Source: Pomphorhynchus laevis | Taxonomy: Eukaryota; Acanthocephala; Palaeacanthocephala; Echinorhynchida; Pomphorhynchidae | Assembly (NCBI GenBank): GCA_012934845.2 | Contig: WNNJ02001874.1 | Span: 186,001-250,000, forward strand | Length of the DNA: 64,000 nucleotides | Reading direction: 5' to 3' | In this document: piece by piece, positions 42,000 through 52,893 of the stretch | How positions within the stretch are numbered: the first letter of the stretch is position 1 | Layout: every line of letters begins with the position of its first letter | The notes under the pieces: generated by a model | Database searches by the model: none | Seen by the model: the letters and a program-made list of their open reading frames with translations, nothing else | Told to the model about the DNA's origin: nothing | Position numbers and translations under genes: made by a program

Positions 42000-43150
42000 G
42001 GGCGGATACGGCGCATGTCACGGAGAATTAAGTTAGACGAGCAAACCTTGTCATGGACAAAAAGTTTTGTGGAAAGGTGATCATAGAAATGGAATCCTAA
42101 GAAAGTGAGATTGTAGACTATGGAATGATTAATGAGGCAAAAGATACAAGGGGAGGAGATATGTTAGGTTGACGGGGAAAGATTTACATTATTTTAGTCT
42201 TGTCTGGGTATAGAACGAGACGAAGATAGAAAGGAGATAGAAGAAGAAAGGAGATCAGCGAGTTTGGTAAAAAAATAAGGAGGCAGGAGCTAATGAGCAA
42301 GGACGATATACAATGGCGAGATCCGGAATGATCGGGCTGGAAGAACGACAAGTGAGCAATTCAAAAGTGCAAGGACTGAAAGGGGAGTGATTTTGCGAAG
42401 AGACGCGGGATGATGAGCGAATGCGACAATTCCGTCATGATGAGATAATTTGGAAGGGGATGAGCTGAGGGGGCGAGCGGATTCGACTAGTGAGCAACCG
42501 GCAGAGAGCAATAGGCGAATAGAGAGGTCGTCGGAAGCTGTGTGCCAGGATTCGGTGAGACAGAAGAGATCGATGGATTGCTTGGTGAATAGGTTGAGGA
42601 TAAGATCGGATTTATTGAGAATAGATCTAGTGTTGAGGAGGCCGAGGCGTAAACCGTGTGTGGTGGTGAAAGGGTCTAGCGGAGAATACACATAGGGGAG
42701 ATTGAGCGCCATCGAATTTTGGGGCGGGTGTGGACAACTTGAAAATTTTTGTCGATGGTTCGGATGGAGAGAGGTGCTTCGCCGTTTTCAATGCGGGCAG
42801 AAGAGCGTTGAGCGATTTCGGAAAGAGTGCGATCGAGAAAAATTCGAGTGGTAGAAGATAACATGAGTTTAAATTGTTAAAGAGGGGACAGAGGACGTGT
42901 GATAGTGATGCTTGAAAACAATTTTCAGGAGAGTAGGCTAAGAAGGATTATATTGAGAAGATCTGTTTAGGCGGATGAATGCGACATGAGTGACGCCCTT
43001 GAAAAATGATGGCTCATCCACAGGAACAAGGGACGAGAGAATGAATCCTAAGGCGGAAGCATCGTGGTCTAGACGTTCCTGTGGAGATAAGGAGACAGAC
43101 TTGTGGATATAAATAACTTGTAATGCCATATATAAACAACTAGTAGCCAA
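42000..43150 (-). pseudogene. CR1-like LINE relic, internally deleted
   Basis: Reading right to left: ORF1 core (VAFIRLNRSSQYN, IFLDRTLSEIAQRSSARIE), the ORF1/ORF2 overlap (HTRPKIRWRSISP), and the endonuclease start (LGLLNTRSILNKSDLIL, CLTESWHTASDD). Near 42280 the copy jumps straight to the decayed post-YADD part of the RT (42260-42010). Most of the endonuclease and RT have been lost. Several stops. Confidence 0.7.
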
Positions 43151-43539
43151 AAACTAAAACACCCTCCTTATTTGCTTATTACGTTTACATCATATTTATA
43201 CCAAAGAATTATTCAAGTTTCTCTAAACTTAAGATCTAGCCCATTCTTCATTTGTATATATCATTCATGACATTTTCGAAAAGGACGAAAAAAGACTTCA
43301 ATTTACTCTAACTCCGCAATACTAGGCAGTCAAAAAACCCACTAATTGATACGTTAAAAGAATGGAACGTTTTGTAGCTCTTCCTGATAATACATTAGTG
43401 CGATCACCTGAATGAATATAAAGTGCAACTCACCTATTAATAAATTACTTAATTCGCTTACAAACTCATAAATGCTTTATCATCGGATGTTTCTTTTTAA
43501 CAACTTATACTTCCCAAGAAATTTTAAACTAATTGTCCA

Positions 43540-43970
43540 CCTTCATCTCGCAGACGTTTTATAATTACAGGTGACTTAAACATTAATTGTTCTTACATAT
43601 ATTCACCAAAATTTAGACTTGTGCTATCATACTTTCGATGAAAAAAGTTTATTTGGGTTTCATAAGAAACCAGACTTTACAAATTCAAAAGCAGGCTGAG
43701 TTTCGGCAGTTAAATGATGCTGAAAAACTTGTCTGAAAGTTGAAATCCTCTCGTTCTTATTTGACAGCCGTATTATAAGTGGCAATGATTACACCTCACC
43801 GCCGCCCCCACGCTGTTCACATAATCTTTTAATCTTCACATTAAACAAAATGTATGCAAAATTCGAATCAGCACATTCGCTTTCAAAAACCTCGCAAAGC
43901 TATCGTTTCATGGAACCATTCGTTTCTTTAAAATAATGTTAGAGCCAATGAAAATATACGCCCTTCTTGC
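43540..43970 (+). pseudogene. Probable decayed LINE endonuclease fragment
   Basis: FIITGDLNIN (about 43558-43587) resembles the GDFN motif of APE-type endonucleases. GFHKKPDFTNS and a possible ISGNDYTSP follow in neighbouring frames. Weak support; the family is not identified. The surrounding 43151-43539 and 43971-44261 hold nothing I recognise. Confidence 0.35.
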
Positions 43971-44500
43971 CGAATGGCTAGATTTATAGACTCACAACTT
44001 CCAACAAATTTATTTGTATAAATAGCGATACAATTAAAAAGATACTAGCGTTTTAACCAAAAACGCACTCAACCTCACGCCTTGACCATTATATATCCAC
44101 TCTCTTGATTATCGATACCAACTTGGCCTGCCCTTAATATTACCATTCCGGCAACACATTATGCAGTACACCACAAAACTCAGGCTTGTCAACTAGATAT
44201 CCTTGCAGCATCGAAATTTATTCGACCAAAATTTATTAAAAAACCACAAAACTCAAAAATCCATAATAATAAATTATTTAATGGCAAATGCGTGCAAATT
44301 GCACGCTTACATGACCACTAACAAAAAAAGAACAGCAAAAGTCACATTAATTAGTTAATTGTTGAAATGGAATTGGATTTGGCGTTTGAAGCACGGCATT
44401 GATGTTGATTGTCGGATATGAATGGGCGGATGATTCCACGAGAGAGGAGCAGCCACAGCGAAGGAGCGGAAGCCAACAGAGGTTGAGTAGTTTGGGAAGT

Positions 44501-44554
44501 TTCCCGTAATTCTCTTCTACTCAACAGAGGTTGAGTAGAAGAGAATTACGGGAA
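44501..44554. repeat. Perfect 25-bp palindrome created by fold-back duplication
   Basis: Arms 44501-44525 and 44530-44554 are exact complements around AGAG. The + strand paralogue at 50950-51010 lacks the extra arm, and ACAGAGGTTGAGTAG appears twice on either side. So this arose as a new inverted duplication inside the LINE copy. Confidence 0.85.
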
Positions 44555-44730
44555 CGAAGAGTACAATACACAGGACGAGAAAATGAAGGTTGAGAAATGA
44601 AGGGGTATGAGAAGTTATAAGGCGAAAAAATGATTAGAAGACGAATTTGAACACGACAATAAATGGTAGGCCAATCGAGAGAAACAAGATGGTGGGATGC
44701 ATGATCAAAACGACCAAGACGGATGAGAAC

Positions 44731-45840
44731 TCAGACGGCTGCGTTTATGATGCGTTGTAAAAGAAGAAGAGTGTATTTAGGTGAGTTGGAACAAAGACTC
44801 AGACAGTAATCAAGTCTTGAGAAAATGAGAGAAGATATAAGAGTAATACATTTTGGGAAATCAATCAATCTACCAACTTGAAGGAGGTTGCGGAGTATCA
44901 AGGTAGATGAGCGTACTTTATCTCTAACGAAAGGTTTAAGTGAAAGTCGGTTGTCAAAATGGAAGCCTAGGAAAACGAGATTATCAACGATAGGAATAAT
45001 TGTAGAATTTAATGATACGGAGGGAGGTTCGAAGCCGAGGCGTCGAGGTAGGATACACATAATTTTGGATTTATCAGGATTCAGAGAAATGCGAAGGGAA
45101 GAAAGATGATTGGAAATTGAGACAAGACAGTCCGAAGCGGAAACACTAAGATCGTGAATACGATAAACAGGTGCATGAGCATAGATGAGAATATCATCAG
45201 CATATTGCATAACATGGAAGTTAAATTTATGAGAAATCGAAGACAAATCACCAAGAAGAAGAGAGAAAAGTATAGGGCCTAATACGGAGCCTTGTGGAAC
45301 ACCGGACGGAATGGACGAAGGATGGGATAGGGAAGAGTTAGAATATATGCCAAATGTACGGTTTGATAGATATGAAGAAAACCATGATACAGTGGGTAAA
45401 GAGAAGCCATTATCATGACGAAGGCGATGGAGAAGAATCGAGTGATCGACGATGTCAAAAGCAGACGATAGATCAATTGAAACTATGACACTACATAATT
45501 TATGATCGCGCGATATAATAAGTCGTTATAAACTTTAAGACAGGCAATTTCGGTAGAGTAATTAGAACGAAAAGCGGCTTGGAAGGGAGGAAATAAGTTG
45601 GAGGAATAGAGATATGTATTAACTTGCTTAAGAACGAGACGCTCAAGGAGTTTAGAGAGGGTTGGGAGAAGTGAAATAGGACGGTACGAAGATGGTAGTG
45701 AGGAGTCGAGAGATTGCTTTTTGATGAGAGGACGAACAGTGGCGCATTTCCAGATGGAAGGAAATGTACGGCCACGGATGGACGAGTTGAACAATGTGGT
45801 TAGGAAGGGTAAGATAAAGAAGCAGATATATAAATATCTG
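44731..45840 (-). pseudogene. CR1-like RT domain, minus-strand copy
   Basis: Reading right to left: TLFNSSIRGRTFPSIWKCATVR, SSYRPISLLPTLSKLLERL, FQAAFRSNYSTEIACLKVYNDLL, VSIDLSSAFDIVDHSILLHR-like sequence, GVPQGSVLGPILFSLLLGDL, and QYADDILIYAHAPVYRI. The post-RT region follows (FLGFHFDNRLSLKP, LIFSRLDYCLSLCSNSP). The reading frame changes at about 45480 and 45280. It belongs to the split minus-strand copy. Confidence 0.7.
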
Positions 45841-47445
45841 CTATATATAATAAAGGAGCAGGTGCGGGTCCAGATGGCTTACCGCTAGTATATCTGTGCA
45901 ACATCTCTGACATAATATGTCATCCGCTTTACAATATTTTCTTTGCATCTGTTGCTTTTGGCGTTGTTCTTTCTGATTGGCAGAATTCCATCATCTGTCT
46001 TATTTATAAGAAAGGGGATAGTTCGTCCATTGACAATTGTAGGCCTATTAGTCTCACTTGCGTGTGTTGTCGTGTGCTAGAAAGATTGATTAAGCGACGA
46101 ATAATAGAATTTCTAAATAGATTTCAAATTTTAAACCCGGCACAGCATGGCTTCCGAAAAGGTTATTCCACGACTACTAATCTTGTACATGCACGTGAAA
46201 ATTGGTATCACTATTATGATCAAGGCATACCAGTTGATGTCATTTTCTTTGATTTCTCAAAAGCGTTCGACTCAGTTAATCACACGCGTCTTATTGAGAA
46301 GTTGGAGCACATTCATCTTGATAAGAGGATCATAAACTGGATTCGTGTATTCCTTTCCAACCGACAAAGTGTCGTACGAGTAAATGAGTCGCTGTCGAGT
46401 CCATTTCCAGTGTTGTTAGGTGTTCCACAGGGAAGTGTATTGGGTCCCATCTTATTCAGTCTTTATATCAACGATTTGATACCAAATATCAGTTCATTCA
46501 GTTTATTATATGCAGATGATCTTAAAGTTTGGCGACCTATTATTTCCGATCTTGACAAACAGCATTTACAAAGCGACGTCGACGTTATATCCAATTGGTC
46601 TATACGAAATCACTTGAGGATCAATTCCGCTAAATGTACATGTATGCGTATATCACGAAGATCATGTGATCATCTTGGAGGTGAGTACCAGTTTGGTTCA
46701 ATTAGTATCGAAAGAACCAACTTATATAAAGATTTGGGAGTTTGGGTTTGTGCTGACTTATCCACTCGAAAGCATTCAGACTACGTGTGTTGCATCACAA
46801 AACGCTTAATAGGACATACTCGTCGAGCTCTGATAGGCATAGATCCGCTATGTTACCATACCTCAGCAAATGCGTTTTTCTTGAGTTATATCTTATACGC
46901 ATCGCCAGCTTGTTATCCCGAAACTACTTATGAGCGTCGTGCATTCGAGAAAGTGTTCAGATCAACAACTAAATTAGTCTCAGGGCTGCATATTTATGGC
47001 TACGCGAAACGCCTCCAGATATTAAATATGCCTTGTCTGCGATATATCCGTGACAAGCGAGATCTCTCTCTCTTGTTTGGAAAATTCTGCATACTAAAGA
47101 TCATCCTCTGTCACATCTACTGCAACTGAGAGATCAACGTTCTCTTCGCGGACACCCCCCTGATGCTGAAAACACAAAGGTACATGCATGCAGTTTCCTG
47201 CTTTGCCAAACGAGTCGTACGATCTTGGAATTCGCTTCAGAGTGCGACCGTTTTGTCGTCTACTGCTTCAAGTTTTTGCGCCCTACTGGATGATGACCCT
47301 TCCTTCTCAAGACAACGGTGGGATTTTCAGTAGTTTATCTGATGAGGGAGGGACAAAACGACTCTTATTCTTTTTATTTTGTGAAGCAACTTGTAAAGAG
47401 CCTCGGCTCAATTCGTTGTCAATTTTTTTTAAATAAATAAATAAT
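45838..47445 (+). mobile_element. RTE/Rex-like LINE, 5'-truncated, inserted in CR1-like copy
   Basis: The element begins inside the RT and ends with the hairpin GAGCC-TC-GGCTC (47399-47410) and an (AAAT)n tail to about 47440. It is inserted at AAAATATCTGC of the minus-strand CR1-like LINE. Confidence 0.8.
45843..47129 (+). pseudogene. RT of RTE/Rex-like LINE, C-terminus frameshifted
   Basis: The open frame of about 428 codons has no proper start. Motifs: GAGAGPDGLPLVYLCN, CRPISLTCVCCRVLERL, QHGFRKGYSTTTNL, FFDFSKAFDSVNH, GVPQGSVLGPILFSL, LLYADDLKVW and YKDLGVWVCADL. After CRRALIGIDPLCYHT-like sequence and SLLFGKFCILK it stops at 47129. The expected C-terminal region (LRDQRSLRGHPPDAENTKVH) continues in another frame. 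One frameshift therefore separates the parts. Confidence 0.75.
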
Positions 47446-48345
47446 TTTCCAAAATACTAATAATCACAACTGTAGGTTCCCGCAAATGGGCCGATAGCTC
47501 ACAAAGTCAAAACATTGATCCGTTATTATATTGTTTTATTAAATATCAATCGAATTCTTGGTCCCCGAAATATCCGAATTCCTGCGATTGTATATTTGTG
47601 TGTTGAGCTCTTCTACTATGTAGTTGCTCACGTATATATATTCGGGTAGCGCGTATACACATCGAAGCTGCTTGAGCCAGTGCAATGCTCACTCTAGACC
47701 TAATTATCGAGATACATACCGAATAACTGGTTTTGTGCCTTATTGCCTTTTGATGTGCGATCCATTTAAGTAACTTATGCGCTTCGAAACCAATTCCTCC
47801 AGCAGTTGAAAAGGTAAGTGGGATGAATATCGAGCGTTCAATCTCTACAATGCGCTGGGCATATTTTGCAATTTTCCTGTTCGCGTGGTATGTATGACTC
47901 ATGGTCGGTGACTTCTCGATGTAGGAAGGTGCAAGTGTCTTAAATATACATACGTCCAAATATGACCGCACCAATCCTCTACCGTAAATTCCACGGCATA
48001 ATATGTCTGATCTTGCGTTCACATCTCTCGTTGTGGTTTCTACTTCAAAATGGTAATTGTTCGGTACGGGCCCCAAAACCGGTTCAAGCTCCACATCTTT
48101 ACAAATGTCCCATATTTCGTCGGCAATGACATTCCGTATTATATCATGTCTAATTATAGTTGTTCCTCCCGTCCGACATAAGAGAGCATGTGATGGATCA
48201 AGCAGTGAACCACACGCACAGCGCGCTTTACAATCTTTTAACGGCAAATTATATCTTACACATATGGCGTCTATAAATTGTTGTGTGTCAAGTACTGATT
48301 GATATATATTGTTTGGTCTTGTCGTTAGCCACGAAGAAGCTCCCT
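47446..48345 (-). mobile_element. Single-ORF R2-like-nuclease LINE, 5'-truncated
   Basis: Only the finger and nuclease region and the 3' UTR remain. The hairpin CCC-GCAAAT-GGG is at 47479-47490. The tail abuts the tail of the + strand RTE-like LINE at 47440-47460, so both use the same break in the CR1-like copy. Confidence 0.75.
47546..48340 (-). pseudogene. Finger and nuclease part of single-ORF LINE protein, open frame
   Basis: The frame is open throughout this fragment: SSWLTTRPNNIYQS, the finger RCACGSLLDPSHALLC with GGTTIIRHDIIRN, VELEPVLGPV, then nuclease-like SDILCRGIYG and YLDVCIFKTLAPS, and STAGGIGFEAHKLLKW. The basic tail follows (RSRVSIALAQAASMCIRA). The usual RLDI is RSDI here. 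The RT half was never inserted. Confidence 0.75.
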
Positions 48346-48972
48346 TTTAATAATATTTTTAAGCAAGTGAGTAGGAATTGGGTCAGAAGGAGAGGTTTTA
48401 TTAGGTAATGACAGCAGAACCGAAGAAACGTCATCAGACGAAACGGGAAGAAGGTGGAATAGTTCTGGGAGGGAAGTATTTAAAGATAAGAGTGGGTACA
48501 AGGGGGCTATGGGTAGTAGGAAAAGTAAATTAGATAGCTTAGTTTGTAGATAAGAAGAAAATTCATCAGGATTTATATTACAAGGGTACATGATCGTGAA
48601 AGAATTGAGTTTAAGATTTTCAGTTTAATTGAGTTTATGATTTTTAAGTGTTGGAAGATGACTCGAGTTGATTTCGCCAAAAGAGAGTACGTTTAGTACG
48701 TATAAGAATGAGATGTAAACGGCGTTGAGAAAAGTAGGAATCACGAAGATTTGGAGGGAGTGAGTTGGGTGAACTTTTAAGAAAGCGTTTATACATACGA
48801 AAAGAGTGACGGAGTCGACGCTTAGAAAGACTACAGTCAGTATCGAACCAGGGAGCATGGCGCAAGCGCTGGGAACGTCGAAGTCGACTAGGCAGAAGGT
48901 TATTGAGGATCGACGTAAGTTCAGAATCAAACAGAATTCAGAGATCATCGGGAGAGAGATAGTTAAGAAGAA

Positions 48973-51200
48973 GAAGCTTCTGGAAGCTTCTTCTTCTGGA
49001 AGCTTCTCGATATCCCTATTCTCTGCACATCCTTACTCAATTCTTCACTCTTTTCACTTCCTCTTAACTATCTCTCTCCCGATGATCTCTGCATTCTGTT
49101 TGATTCTGAACTTACGTCGATCCTCAATAACCTTCTACCTAGTCGACTTCGACGTTCCCAGCGCTTGCGCCATGCTCCCTGGTTCGATTCTGACTGTAGT
49201 CTTTCTAAGCGTCGACTCCGTCACTCTTTTCGTATGTATAAACGCTTTCTTAAACGTTCACCCAACTCACTCCCTCCAAATCTTCGTGATTCCTACTTTT
49301 CTCAACGCCGTTCACATCTCATTCTTATACGTACTAAACGTACTCTCTTTTGGCGAAATCAACTCGAGTCATCTTCCAACTCGAAATCTCATTGGAAAAT
49401 ATTAAACTCAATTCTTTCACGATCATCTACCCCTTGTAATATAAATCCTGATGAATTTTCTTCTTATCTACAAACTAAGCTATCTAATTTACTTTCCCTA
49501 CTACCCATAGCCCCCTTGTACCCACTCTTATCTTTAAATACTTCCCTCCCAGAACTATTCCACCTTCTTCCCGTTTCGTCTGATGAAGTTTATTCGGTTC
49601 TGCTGTCATTACCTAATAAAACCTCTCCTACTGACCCAATTCCCACTCAATTACTTAAAAATATCTGCACTTTTATCTTACCCTTCCTAACCACATTGTT
49701 CAACTCGTCCATCCGTAGCTGTACATTTCCTTCCATCTGGAAATGCGCCACTGTTCGTCCTATCATCAAAAAGCAATCTCTCGACTCTTCACTACCATCT
49801 TCGTACCGTCCAATCTCACTTCTCCCAACCCTCTCTAAACTCCTTGAGCGTCTCGTTCTTAAGCAAGTTAATACATATCTCTATTCCTCTAACTTATTTC
49901 CTCCCTTCCAAGCCGCTTTTCGCTCTAATTACTCTACCGAAATTGCATGTCTTAAAGTTTATAACGACTTACTCATATCGCGCGATCATAAATTATGTAG
50001 TGTCATAGTTTCTCTTGATCTATCGTCTGCTTTTGACATCGTCGATCACTCGATTCTTCTCCATCGCCTTCGTCATGATTATGGCTTCTCTTTACCCACT
50101 GTATCATGGTTTTCTTCATATCTATCAAACCGTACATTTCGCGTATATTCTAACTCTTCTCTCTCCCATCCTTCGTCCATTCCGTCCGGTGTTCCGCAAG
50201 GCTCCGTATTAGGCCCTATACTTTTCTCTCTTCTTCTTGGTGATTTGTCTTCGATTTCTCATAAATTTAACTTCCATGTTATGCAATATGCTGATGACAT
50301 TCTCATCTATGCTCATGCACCTGTTTATCGTATTCGCGATCTTAGTGTTTCTGCTTCCGACTGTCTTGTCTCAATTTCCAATCATCTTTCTTCCCTTCGC
50401 CTTTCTCTGAATCCTGATAAATCCAAAATTATGTGGATCCTACCTCGACGCCTCGGCTTCGAACCTCCCTCCGTATCATTAAATTCTACAATTCTTCCTA
50501 TCGTTGATAATCTCGTTTTCCTAGGCTTCCATTTTGACAACCGACTTTCACTTAAACCTTTCGTTAGAGATAAAGTACGCTCATCTACCTTGATACTCCG
50601 CAACCTCCGTCAAGTTCGTAGATTGATCGATTTCCCTTCTTGTATGACTCTCATATCATCTCTCCTTTTTTCTAGACTCGATTATTGTCTTAGTCTATTT
50701 TCCAACTCACCTAAATCCACTCTTCTTCCCCTACAACGCATCGTCAACGCAGCTGTCCGAATTCTCCTCCGTCTTCGTCGTTTTGATCACACATCCTACC
50801 ATCTTGCTTCTCTCGATTTGCCTACAATTTATTGTCGTGTTCAAATTCGTCTTCTTATCGTTGCTTTCCGCCTTGTAACTTTTCATACCCCTTCATTTCT
50901 CAACCTTCCTTTTCTTGATAATTCCCGTCCTGTTTACTGTTCCTTGCGTTCCTGTAATTCCCTTCTTTTACATGTCCCAAACTACTCTACCTCCTTTGGA
51001 CTCCGCTCCTTCCTGGTGGCTGCTCCTCTATCGTGGAATCATCTGCCCATTCATATACGCCAATCAACTTCCCTGCAGTGCTTCAAACGACAAATCCGAT
51101 CCCATCTGAACAATTTAACTGCTTGACTTTCTCATTTTTGTTTGTGGACTTGTAAGCGTACAGCTTGTACGCATTTGCCACATTAAATAAATTTGTATTA
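48973..51200 (+). mobile_element. CR1-like LINE, 5'-truncated, intact RT, inserted into an inverted relative
   Basis: The copy starts in the linker after the endonuclease and runs to the 3' UTR. The 3' hairpin is GCGTACA-GCT-TGTACGC (51156-51172), then GCCACATTAAATAAATTTG. The 5' junction has a fold-back of AAGAAGCTTCTGGAAGCTTC. It is nearly identical to copy 1 at 2040-2571 where they overlap, so both are young. Confidence 0.85.
49003..51126 (+). CDS. CR1-like LINE reverse transcriptase (5'-truncated ORF2)
   Basis: The frame runs open for about 700 codons to TGA 51124-51126. It begins in the linker (KLLDIPILCTSLL, LRHAPWFDSDCSLSKRRLRHSF) and has no native start. RT motifs are SPTDPIPTQLLKN, SSYRPISLLPTLSKLLERLV, FQAAFRSNYSTEIA, VSLDLSSAFDIVDHSILL, GVPQGSVLGPILFSLLLGDL, MQYADDILIYAH and NLVFLGFHFD. 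The C-terminal region includes FSRLDYCLSLFSNSP, RLRRFDHTSYHLASLDL and SFLVAAPLSWNHLP. No stop interrupts it. With the endonuclease missing it cannot move on its own. Confidence 0.8.
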   Translation, partial: LLDIPILCTSLLNSSLFSLPLNYLSPDDLCILFDSELTSILNNLLPSRLRRSQRLRHAPWFDSDCSLSKRRLRHSFRMYKRFLKRSPNSLPPNLRDSYFSQRRSHLILIRTKRTLFWRNQLESSSNSKSHWKILNSILSRSSTPCNINPDEFSSYLQTKLSNLLSLLPIAPLYPLLSLNTSLPELFHLLPVSSDEVYSVLLSLPNKTSPTDPIPTQLLKNICTFILPFLTTLFNSSIRSCTFPSIWKCATVRPIIKKQSLDSSLPSSYRPISLLPTLSKLLERLVLKQVNTYLYSSNLFPPFQAAFRSNYSTEIACLKVYNDLLISRDHKLCSVIVSLDLSSAFDIVDHSILLHRLRHDYGFSLPTVSWFSSYLSNRTFRVYSNSSLSHPSSIPSGVPQGSVLGPILFSLLLGDLSSISHKFNFHVMQYADDILIYAHAPVYRIRDLSVSASDCLVSISNHLSSLRLSLNPDKSKIMWILPRRLGFEPPSVSLNSTILPIVDNLVFLGFHFDNRLSLKPFVRDKVRSSTLILRNLRQVRRLIDFPSCMTLISSLLFSRLDYCLSLFSNSPKSTLLPLQRIVNAAVRILLRLRRFDHTSYHLASLDLPTIYCRVQIRLLIVAFRLVTFHTPSFLNLPFLDNSRPVYCSLRSCNSLLLHVPNYSTSFGLRSFLVAAPLSWNHLPIHIRQSTSLQCFKRQIRSHLNNLTA

Positions 51201-52105
51201 TTATATTTATTTGTAAGAGGAAGTGAAAAGAGTGAAGAATTGAGTAAGGCTGTTCATAGAATAGGGATATCGAGAAGTTTCCAGTGTCGACTTGGTGTTG
51301 ATAATGGTGGATGCGGATAAGGAGGATGGGGACGAGTAAGAGTAAGAGTGACAAGGAAATGATCGGACAAACCAGGATCAGTAATTGACAAGGATTTATA
51401 GTCATTGAAGCCGTGAGGAACAGCAATGATGTCGAGAGCACAGCCGAGAATATGAGTCGGCTTGTTGAAAGTAATTTATAGTTAAAATCAGAAAAAAAAT
51501 AACTTTAAGTGATAGAGTCAGAGTCAGCCGGGCGATCAAGACGAATGTTAAAGTCACCGAGAACAAATGAAAGAGTATAAGAAAATGAACAATTAGAAAG
51601 AAGATCTGCAGTTTGCTCAAGAACATGCGTGAGGGAGCAGCTGAGCCTAAACGTTATACAATCACAAGTTCAAGAGGGTAAGGTGTTGATGATCGGCATA
51701 TTAGCAATTTGAAGGAAGTGCAGCGGATTTTAGCATTAATTTTACGTATAGACGTTGGGTGACGAGCAATGGCAACAATACCGTCATGATTATAAGCAGT
51801 AGATTTAGAAGAGACAATTAGACGAGCTGATTCAACTAAAGAACAACCAGAGCGACATAGACGACGAATAGCAAGATCGTTGGAGTCAGAGTCCCAGGAT
51901 TCGGTAATGCAGAGAATATCGATAAATAATTTATCGAAGATATCAAGGAGCAGATCATCTTTATGAAGAATGAAGCGAGTGTTAAAAAGACTAAGACGAA
52001 AAGTATGTTCAGGAGCGAGATCGACTATCGAAGAAGACTGGGGGAGATACGGAACGCCATCGGATTTTTGGCCTCGTGCGTAGGACGTGAAAATTTCCGT
52101 TATCG
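51196..52105 (-). pseudogene. CR1-like LINE endonuclease piece, minus strand
   Basis: The block reads right to left from the ORF1/ORF2 overlap (GNFHVLRTRPKIRW-like, near 52085) through LFNTRFILHKDDLLL, ILCITESWDSDSND and the GDFNIRLDRPADSDS region to DIPILxxxLLNSSLFSLPL at 51205. Several frame breaks. Element sequence resumes at 48972 beyond the inserted + strand copy. Confidence 0.7.
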
Positions 52106-52893
52106 TTTGTGCTCACCTACACGCTTACTACGTAAATCCTTGCCCTATCTTTTTTACGTGTCATGATCGTTCGAGTCTCCGTTTGCTGATGTTATAACAA
52201 ACCAGCCTCTTCTATTCTCCATTTTTATTTCCTCATACTTTTTGTCTCTAATCAAAATAAATTCTTTATCTCTTGACACGACAGTCACTGCACTTCCTTA
52301 ACAAATCATACCGTATGTGTTGTATGTAGTCTAGCAAGAGCTCCAGGTAGCGTACACGAAAATTAGTTTATTGTATTTACCTCATAACTGCTTTTTTTAG
52401 CCCGAAGACGAGAGGCTGCAAAATGCTTTTAAAACTAAATTATCTTAGAATCCAACACAAATAAGTACTGTAAAACGATTAACTATATTCTCATTTCTTT
52501 TGGTCCTGTTTATAGGATATCAACTAGTATGATTACAGAATACCTTGTAGCACATAAATATCTATTTTATTATTTTCCTCATAACTACTTTTATTGTCCA
52601 AAGTTGATCGGATGCAAAAGGCCTCAGATTAATAGTTTTATATTTTGCACATATAGCGGCTGTTTTGTATGCTAATTTACTTTCTAATATTCAAATAATT
52701 TATATTATTATAAATAATATAATTATTTATATTATTTTTTAATCATATTGTTTATATTTAATCTATAAAATTGTTTTAAACATAATATTTTATATTTAGC
52801 GGTAAATAAAAATATTTTAATTACAAAATTATCCATAAATTGTATCTACTATCTTATTTGGTATAGTTCCGATAATTTCATTTTTTATCATAG
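52106..52893. other. Intergenic DNA upstream of SMG1
   Basis: AT-rich, with nothing recognised. The last bases before the ATG (TTTTTTATCATAG, 52881-52893) look like a 3' splice site directly abutting the start codon. Confidence 0.5.

Larger units (their letters stand above)
44262..52105 (-). mobile_element. CR1-like LINE, minus strand, split by two later insertions
   Basis: Pieces in element order are 52105-51196 (ORF1 end and endonuclease), 48972-48346 (linker and start of RT) and 45840-44262 (rest of RT and 3' UTR). Each break joins colinear sequence of the + strand copy at 48990-51195. Insertion one (45838-48345) holds a + strand RTE-like LINE and a minus-strand single-ORF LINE, tail to tail. 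Insertion two (48973-51195) is a + strand copy of the same CR1-like family, flanked by at most a 4-bp TAAG duplication. The 3' UTR hairpin is at 44290-44306. The copy has numerous point changes and an inverted duplication at 44501-44554. Confidence 0.75.

Noticed and set aside
41687-42031. 114-codon open frame as a small host gene
   Set aside because: No start context, splice pattern or motif, and its 3' part overlaps a decayed LINE on the other strand.
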